This document shows positions 60,384 through 64,000 of a DNA stretch of 64,000 nucleotides, in pieces. The stretch is from Streptosporangium canum (GTDB taxonomy: Bacteria; Actinomycetota; Actinomycetes; Streptosporangiales; Streptosporangiaceae). The notes under the pieces are model-generated. The model did not search any database and was not told where the DNA came from. It worked only from the letters and a program-made list of their open reading frames with translations. Position 1 is the stretch's first letter; each line of letters opens with the position of its first letter. Location of the stretch: NCBI RefSeq assembly GCF_900113865.1, contig NZ_FOQY01000031.1, forward strand, positions 48,690-112,689. The letters are read 5' to 3'. Position numbers and translations under genes: made by a program.

Positions 60384-60417
60384 ACCGGCCCGGCGGCGGG
60401 GAAGCCGCCGGGCCGGT
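60384..60417 (-). terminator. Hairpin between cebE and cebF
   Basis: ACCGGCCCGGCGGC (60384-60397) and GCCGCCGGGCCGGT (60404-60417) form a perfect 14-base stem with loop GGGGAA. Hairpins at this place in sugar-transport operons protect the binding-protein mRNA or partly stop transcription, giving more CebE than permease. Confidence 0.65.
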
Positions 60418-60434
60418 GCGGATCGGGAAGGTGA

Positions 60435-61787
60435 TCAGCCCGCTGCCTTGACGCCGGCCTCGAGGAACTTGGTCCAGGCCTGGTCGTAGGGGACCGAGCC
60501 CTGGTCCATGCCCTCCAGGACCTTCTCCACGGAGGTCTTCACCTGGGCGTGCTTCTCACCGAGGAAGGTGGGGAGCAGGTCCTTGACCGAGGCGCCGAAG
60601 ATCTGGCCGGTGGGCGCGTCGTTGAAGAACGCGTTCTTCAGCTCGCTGACCGCCGGGTCCTGCTGCGCGGGGATGGAGCTCGGGAAGGCCGCGGCCTCCT
60701 GGAAGGCCATGACGTGGCCCTCCTTGCCGGTGAGGTAGTTGAGGACCTCGGCGGCCTCCTTGGGGTGCTTGCTCTGCTTGGGCACCGCGAGGTAGGAGCC
60801 GCCCCAGTTGCCGGCGCCGCCGGGCACCGCCGCGACGTCCCACTTGCCCTTGTTGGAGTCACCGGCCGCGCCGGAGACCACGCCGAGCATCCAGGCCGGG
60901 CAGCCCATCGCGGCGAACCCGCCCTTCTTGATGGCGGCGTTCCACGGCGGGGTGAAGGAGGCGAGCTTGGCGGTCAGACCGGCCTCGCTGAAGCTCTTCA
61001 CCGTGTCGAAGGAGGTCTTGATGGCCGGGTTGCTCTCGATGACGAGCTGGTTGCTCTTGTCGAAGTAGGAGACGTTGCCGTTCTTCGGCGCCTCCTGCGA
61101 CAGGATCACGTTGTAGAGGGTGTTCGGGCCGTCGAGGAACTTGGGGTCGCCCTTGCCGGGGTTGGCGGCCTGGAACTTCTTGCCGACCTCCATGAAGGCG
61201 TTCCAGTCCGGCCAGAGCTTGCCGACCTCCTCGCGTTCGGTGGGCAGTCCGGCCTTCTTGAACAGGTCCGCGCGGTAGCACATGGTCATGCCGCCGATGT
61301 CGGTGCCCAGGGCGAACAGCTTGTTGTCGGCGTTGATGCCGTTGTCCCACTTCGCCGCGGGGAAGTCGGCCTTGCGGCTGTCCAGCCCGTACGCGGCGAG
61401 GTCGGTGAAGAACTGCGGACGGGCCTTCATGAGGCCCATCGCGCCCTCGTCCAGGGCGATGATGTCGGCCGCGCCGCTGCCGGCCTGCAGGCGCTGGAGC
61501 AACTGGGGCAGGTAGACGTCCTCGAAACGGTCCGTCAGGTTCTGGTACTTGACCTGGATGTTCGGGTGCGCGGCGTTCCACGTCTCCACGGCCTTGTCGT
61601 AGCCGAAGTTCTCGCCGCCGCCGAAGGTGTGCACGGTGATGGTCACCGGCTCGGCCGCGGCCGGCGCGGAGCCGCCGCCGGCAGCGGGCTTGGCGTCGTC
61701 ACTCGAACCGCAGGAAGTGATCGCCAGGGCGGTGGCGGCCATGACCGCGACCGCGGCCAGCTTGCCCTGCCGCTTGTTGTTCAACAT
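60435..61787 (-). CDS. cebE: Cellobiose-binding lipoprotein
   Basis: A 450-residue extracellular sugar-binding protein (SBP family 1). Lipobox Cys26 in ALAITSCGSS. The mature part has VDTxxFGGGENFGYDKAVET-type start (VHTFGGGENFGYDKAVETW), ADIIALDEGAMGLM and GGSYLAVPKQSKHPKEAAE. It catches cellobiose/cellotriose for CebFG. It is the first gene of cebEFG-bglC-cebR; the promoter region carries two CebR boxes. Confidence 0.9.
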   Translation of the reverse strand: MLNNKRQGKLAAVAVMAATALAITSCGSSDDAKPAAGGGSAPAAAEPVTITVHTFGGGENFGYDKAVETWNAAHPNIQVKYQNLTDRFEDVYLPQLLQRLQAGSGAADIIALDEGAMGLMKARPQFFTDLAAYGLDSRKADFPAAKWDNGINADNKLFALGTDIGGMTMCYRADLFKKAGLPTEREEVGKLWPDWNAFMEVGKKFQAANPGKGDPKFLDGPNTLYNVILSQEAPKNGNVSYFDKSNQLVIESNPAIKTSFDTVKSFSEAGLTAKLASFTPPWNAAIKKGGFAAMGCPAWMLGVVSGAAGDSNKGKWDVAAVPGGAGNWGGSYLAVPKQSKHPKEAAEVLNYLTGKEGHVMAFQEAAAFPSSIPAQQDPAVSELKNAFFNDAPTGQIFGASVKDLLPTFLGEKHAQVKTSVEKVLEGMDQGSVPYDQAWTKFLEAGVKAAG

Positions 61788-61889
61788 TCCGGACCCCTCT
61801 CAGGTGGTCGCCCGAATCGATGGGAGGTGACATCGCGGATCGGTCCCCGACAAACGCGATCGGCGATGGGGTGGTTCCTCAATGTGCTT

Positions 61890-61903
61890 TGGGAGCGCTC
61901 CCA
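61890..61903. promoter_or_regulatory. CebR box 1
   Basis: TGGGAGCGCTCCCA, identical to the 14-base CebR operator known in Streptomyces. It lies about 100 bases upstream of cebE, the expected position of the operon operator. Confidence 0.9.
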
Positions 61904-62002
61904 CGAAGAGTGGACGATGGGCAACCGAAACGTCAATATGTCGAAACTCAACCGTTACATCCGACTCGTCCAGGGGGGATGAACGAGCACATAGTTCAGC
62001 AA

Positions 62003-62034
62003 ACCTCTCAGAGAGGTGTTTGGGAGCGCTCCCA
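62003..62034. promoter_or_regulatory. CebR box 2 with adjacent dyad
   Basis: A second exact TGGGAGCGCTCCCA at 62021-62034, 131 bases from the first. Next to it ACCTCTC-A-GAGAGGT (62003-62017) is a perfect odd dyad. TATAGT at 62038-62043 follows and could be a rightward -10 box. The region to the right has no gene, so the box may have controlled a lost divergent gene, or may act on cebE by looping. Confidence 0.75.
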
Positions 62035-62043
62035 TCGTATAGT

Positions 62044-62268
62044 GACACCCTGGGACATTCCGTACGTCCAGGCCTGCACGGAGGGGCGGCCACACTGGAG
62101 GGGGGATCCGCGGCGTAGCCACCATCTCGGTGGCCGTCGTGCTTCGCGGGCCGGCTCGTCCTGGGCGGCGAGTCCTTGGCGGGGCCGCGCCCGTCCTGAA
62201 GAACACACGGCGCGCAGTGGAGCGGCAGACCCGTCAGGGCCGGACGGCAGCCGGTGCCGCGGCGAACG
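62044..62268. other. Gene-free region right of CebR box 2
   Basis: About 225 bases between the second CebR box and the dsbA-like terminator. A short rightward frame from the GTG at 62042 reads VTPWDIPYVQACTEGRPHW and then ends within 30 codons. I find no gene. It may be what is left of a CebR-controlled gene. Confidence 0.3.
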
Positions 62269-62307
62269 CGCCATCGCCACCGGCCGATGCGGCCGGTGGC
62301 GATGGCG
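62269..62307 (-). terminator. Terminator of the dsbA-like gene, 17-base perfect stem
   Basis: CGCCATCGCCACCGGCC (62269-62285) and GGCCGGTGGCGATGGCG (62291-62307) pair perfectly around a five-base loop, 30 bases after the stop of the dsbA-like gene. Confidence 0.75.
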
Positions 62308-62336
62308 TGCTCGTCCTGGGGCGTGTCTCCGGCCGT

Positions 62337-62978
62337 TCAGCACCCCTCGATCGAGCAGGCCGGAAATGGCGCAAGGTGCTCTTCCTGTCTGGTCGCGGCT
62401 CTGTCGATGGCCTCGTGCAGTGCGGCCCGGCTGGGCATGCCCTCGATCCTGATGTCCTCGATGAGGATCGTGGGGACGGCGGTGATACGGTGCGCGGCGG
62501 CCTCGGCCAGCGCCGCTCGGTGGGCTTGGGCGTACCGGCCGCTCTCCAGCGCGGCACGGTAGGCGGTGGCGGGCAGCCCGAGCCCGGCGGCCAGCTTCTC
62601 CAGCACGTCGAGGTCGCCGATGTCGAGCCCGTCTTCGAAGAAGGCCCGCAGCATGCGGTCGTTGTAGGCGTCGGCGAGGTGGTGCTCCTTGGCGAACTGG
62701 TAGCCCTCGAAGGCCAGGCGGGTGTAGGGCTGCGGCGAGACGTCCGGCAGCCGGATGGCGACGCCCATGGTCCTGGCCATCGGGTAGACCGCCCGCGACC
62801 AGATGCCGCGCAGGTAGTCGCCTTCCGGGCGCAGCGTGGGGGTGGGCTCGGGCCGCAGCTCGAACGGCATCCACTCGACGGCGACGTCGTGGCCGGCGGC
62901 GGCTTCGGCGAGCGGCTGCTTGGCCAGCAGGCAGAAGGGGCAGACGTAGTCGGACCAGACCTTGATACGTACAGTCAT
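62337..62978 (-). CDS. DsbA-family oxidoreductase (FrnE / HCCA-isomerase-like)
   Basis: A 213-residue thioredoxin-fold protein with a helical insert. The active site is CPFC (Cys13-Cys16) in WSDYVCPFCLLAKQP; the cis-Pro lies in ITAVPTILIEDI. It is cytoplasmic (no signal peptide) and resembles FrnE, involved in redox stress and in finishing steps of aromatic polyketides. It starts 13 bases after the deaminase gene and is the second gene of that unit, probably under the divergent MarR regulator. Confidence 0.85.
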   Translation of the reverse strand: MTVRIKVWSDYVCPFCLLAKQPLAEAAAGHDVAVEWMPFELRPEPTPTLRPEGDYLRGIWSRAVYPMARTMGVAIRLPDVSPQPYTRLAFEGYQFAKEHHLADAYNDRMLRAFFEDGLDIGDLDVLEKLAAGLGLPATAYRAALESGRYAQAHRAALAEAAAHRITAVPTILIEDIRIEGMPSRAALHEAIDRAATRQEEHLAPFPACSIEGC

Positions 62979-62991
62979 GACGAAATCCCTT

Positions 62992-63465
62992 TCAGCGGGC
63001 GAGCCAGGCGCGGAACGGCTCTTGTGCGCCTTCGACGGGCAGGTGCAGCGGGGACAGCCGCCACTGCTCGACGGGGACGGCGAACAGGTCGTAGGAGGAG
63101 GCGTAGTCGAAACCGGCGGCCGCGGCGGCGTGCCGGTCGGCGGCGAAGACGATCCGGCCGACCCCGGACCACAGGGCGGTCACATAGCAGAGCGGGCAGG
63201 GCTCGCCCGAGGCGAGCAGCGTGGCGCCGACGAGGGCGTGCGGCCCGTGTTCGCGGGCCGCCTCGCGCAGGGCGACGATCTCGGCGTGCGCGGTCGGGTC
63301 GCGGTGTGCCCTGACCTGGTTGACGCCCGTGCCGAGCACGGTTGCGGTGTCGTCTGCGACGAGCCCGGCGAACGGGATGCCGCCGGCGTGGACCTCGGCG
63401 GTGGCCAGGGCGACGGTCTGGGTCAGGCGTTCGGTGAGCCATTGCGGTTCGGTGGCGTTCGGCAT
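62992..63465 (-). CDS. Nucleoside/nucleobase deaminase (CDA superfamily)
   Basis: A 157-residue zinc deaminase. The metal and proton-shuttle motif is H60-A-E62 in PTAHAEIVAL, and P-C90-PLC93 supplies the other zinc ligands. The size and HAE/PCxxC pattern fit guanine- or cytosine-type deaminases; the exact base is unknown. It is the first gene of a unit with the dsbA-like gene, divergent from marR over two repressor-type palindromes. Confidence 0.85.
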   Translation of the reverse strand: MPNATEPQWLTERLTQTVALATAEVHAGGIPFAGLVADDTATVLGTGVNQVRAHRDPTAHAEIVALREAAREHGPHALVGATLLASGEPCPLCYVTALWSGVGRIVFAADRHAAAAAGFDYASSYDLFAVPVEQWRLSPLHLPVEGAQEPFRAWLAR

Positions 63466-63494
63466 CGTGGATCAGATCCCTGCGGCGATCTTGT

Positions 63495-63546
63495 TTGCAT
63501 GTACGTGCAAGTTCCTGACGGGACAGAATGTTGCATGTACATGTAT
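63495..63546. promoter_or_regulatory. Two MarR-type palindromes in the divergent promoter
   Basis: TTGCATGTACGTGCAA (63495-63510) and TTGCATGTACATGTAT (63531-63546) start 36 bases apart and share TTGCATGTAC. The second contains the perfect palindrome CATGTACATG. They lie between the deaminase start (63465) and the marR start (63605) and probably let MarR repress both. Confidence 0.7.
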
Positions 63547-63604
63547 GCTTCTGTCAAGCCGGTCCCAGGAAAGATCGGGAAGGCCGTACGAACGAGGAGG
63601 TCTC

Positions 63605-64000
63605 ATGACTGCCGCAGTCCCCGCCCCGGTTGCCGCCCCGCCCGTCTCGGACCTCGCCGCGACCTGGCAGCACATCCTCCTGCTGCACGCCCGCGTGGAG
63701 AGCAGACTCGCCGCCGCGCTGCAGCGAAGGCACGGCGTCGGCCTGTCGGAGTTCCGGGCGCTGGGCCATCTCGCCGCCTCCCCCACCGCCGAGCTGCGCA
63801 TGCAGGAGCTGGCCGACAAGATCGGGCTCAACCAGAGCTCGGTGACCCGCCTGGTCGCCCGGCTGAGCGCGGCGGACTTCGCCGTCCGGGATCTGTGCCC
63901 GGACGACAAACGCGGCGTCTACACGGTCATCACCGAGACGGGCCGGACGAGATACGCCGAGGCGAGCCGCACCTATGAGGAGACGCTGAACGCCGCCGTG
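63605..64000 (+). CDS. MarR family transcriptional regulator, 3' end outside window
   Basis: 132 codons of a MarR repressor are visible. The winged helix runs from about residue 65: ELRMQELADKIGLNQSSVTR and the wing DLCPDDKRGVYTVITETG. AGGAGG precedes the ATG. It is divergent from the deaminase/dsbA-like unit with two matching palindromes between, so it probably represses that unit and itself, perhaps in response to a phenolic or oxidising compound. Confidence 0.9.
   Translation, partial: MTAAVPAPVAAPPVSDLAATWQHILLLHARVESRLAAALQRRHGVGLSEFRALGHLAASPTAELRMQELADKIGLNQSSVTRLVARLSAADFAVRDLCPDDKRGVYTVITETGRTRYAEASRTYEETLNAAV

Overview
The window is very GC-rich, gene-dense DNA with GTG starts, ATGA/GTGA overlaps and typical actinomycete gene content: lon behind a HspR-type HAIR element, a CebR/CebEFG cellobiose locus without its own ATPase, MetNIQ, cytochrome bd with CydDC, type II DAHP synthase, DesK/LuxR-type two-component pairs and many TetR/MarR/PadR/LacI regulators. 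It most resembles a chromosome of the Streptosporangiales/Streptomycetales. The genus is not determined. I see no rRNA, tRNA, phage module, intact insertion sequence or CRISPR array.

Layout. 0-7 kb: a partial small protein, two TetR regulators, a DoxX protein, a heme oxygenase behind two dyads, an acyltransferase/hydrolase pair and a two-component pair. 7-17 kb: lon, a Fic protein, metNIQ behind a leader with two small ORFs (one Met-rich), a second two-component pair and a secreted PAF-acetylhydrolase-like hydrolase. 17-24 kb: acyl-CoA synthetase, a tiny zinc-binding protein, a GntR-TetR fusion regulator with a carotenoid oxygenase, a double Lrp regulator divergent from a glyoxalase-like gene, and a DoxX protein. 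24-29 kb: an HtrA protease, then a decayed stretch with a truncated CPBP protease, a sensor kinase fused by deletion to a LuxR domain, an unidentified coding remnant, an intact solute-binding-like protein without a signal peptide, and an SDR remnant. 29-33 kb: WxL-like surface proteins and a Vgb-like propeller. 33-39 kb: cydABDC opposite padR, with a very large dyad between them. 39-54 kb: mostly single genes (HAAS-type membrane protein, pentapeptide protein, secreted nuclease, 5'-truncated gluzincin, PQQ-type propeller, thioredoxin, DAHP synthase, flavin monooxygenase, truncated sigma factor, GNAT, RraA-like, subtilase). 54-62 kb: sugar-related genes and the cebEFG-bglC-cebR operon with two perfect CebR boxes. 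62-64 kb: DsbA-like and deaminase genes divergent from a marR gene.

Two themes recur. Short tandem repeats sit across the stop codons of four unrelated genes (about 4.9, 17.1, 33.1 and 50.9 kb). At least six genes survive only as in-frame or terminal deletions, pointing to gene loss by internal deletion rather than by transposons. No single cluster is clearly a new defence or biosynthetic system. The strongest candidates for new biology are the Met-codon leader of metNIQ, the WxL-like pair with its paired direct repeat, the padR/cydA dyad, the kinase-LuxR chimera and the stop-codon repeats.
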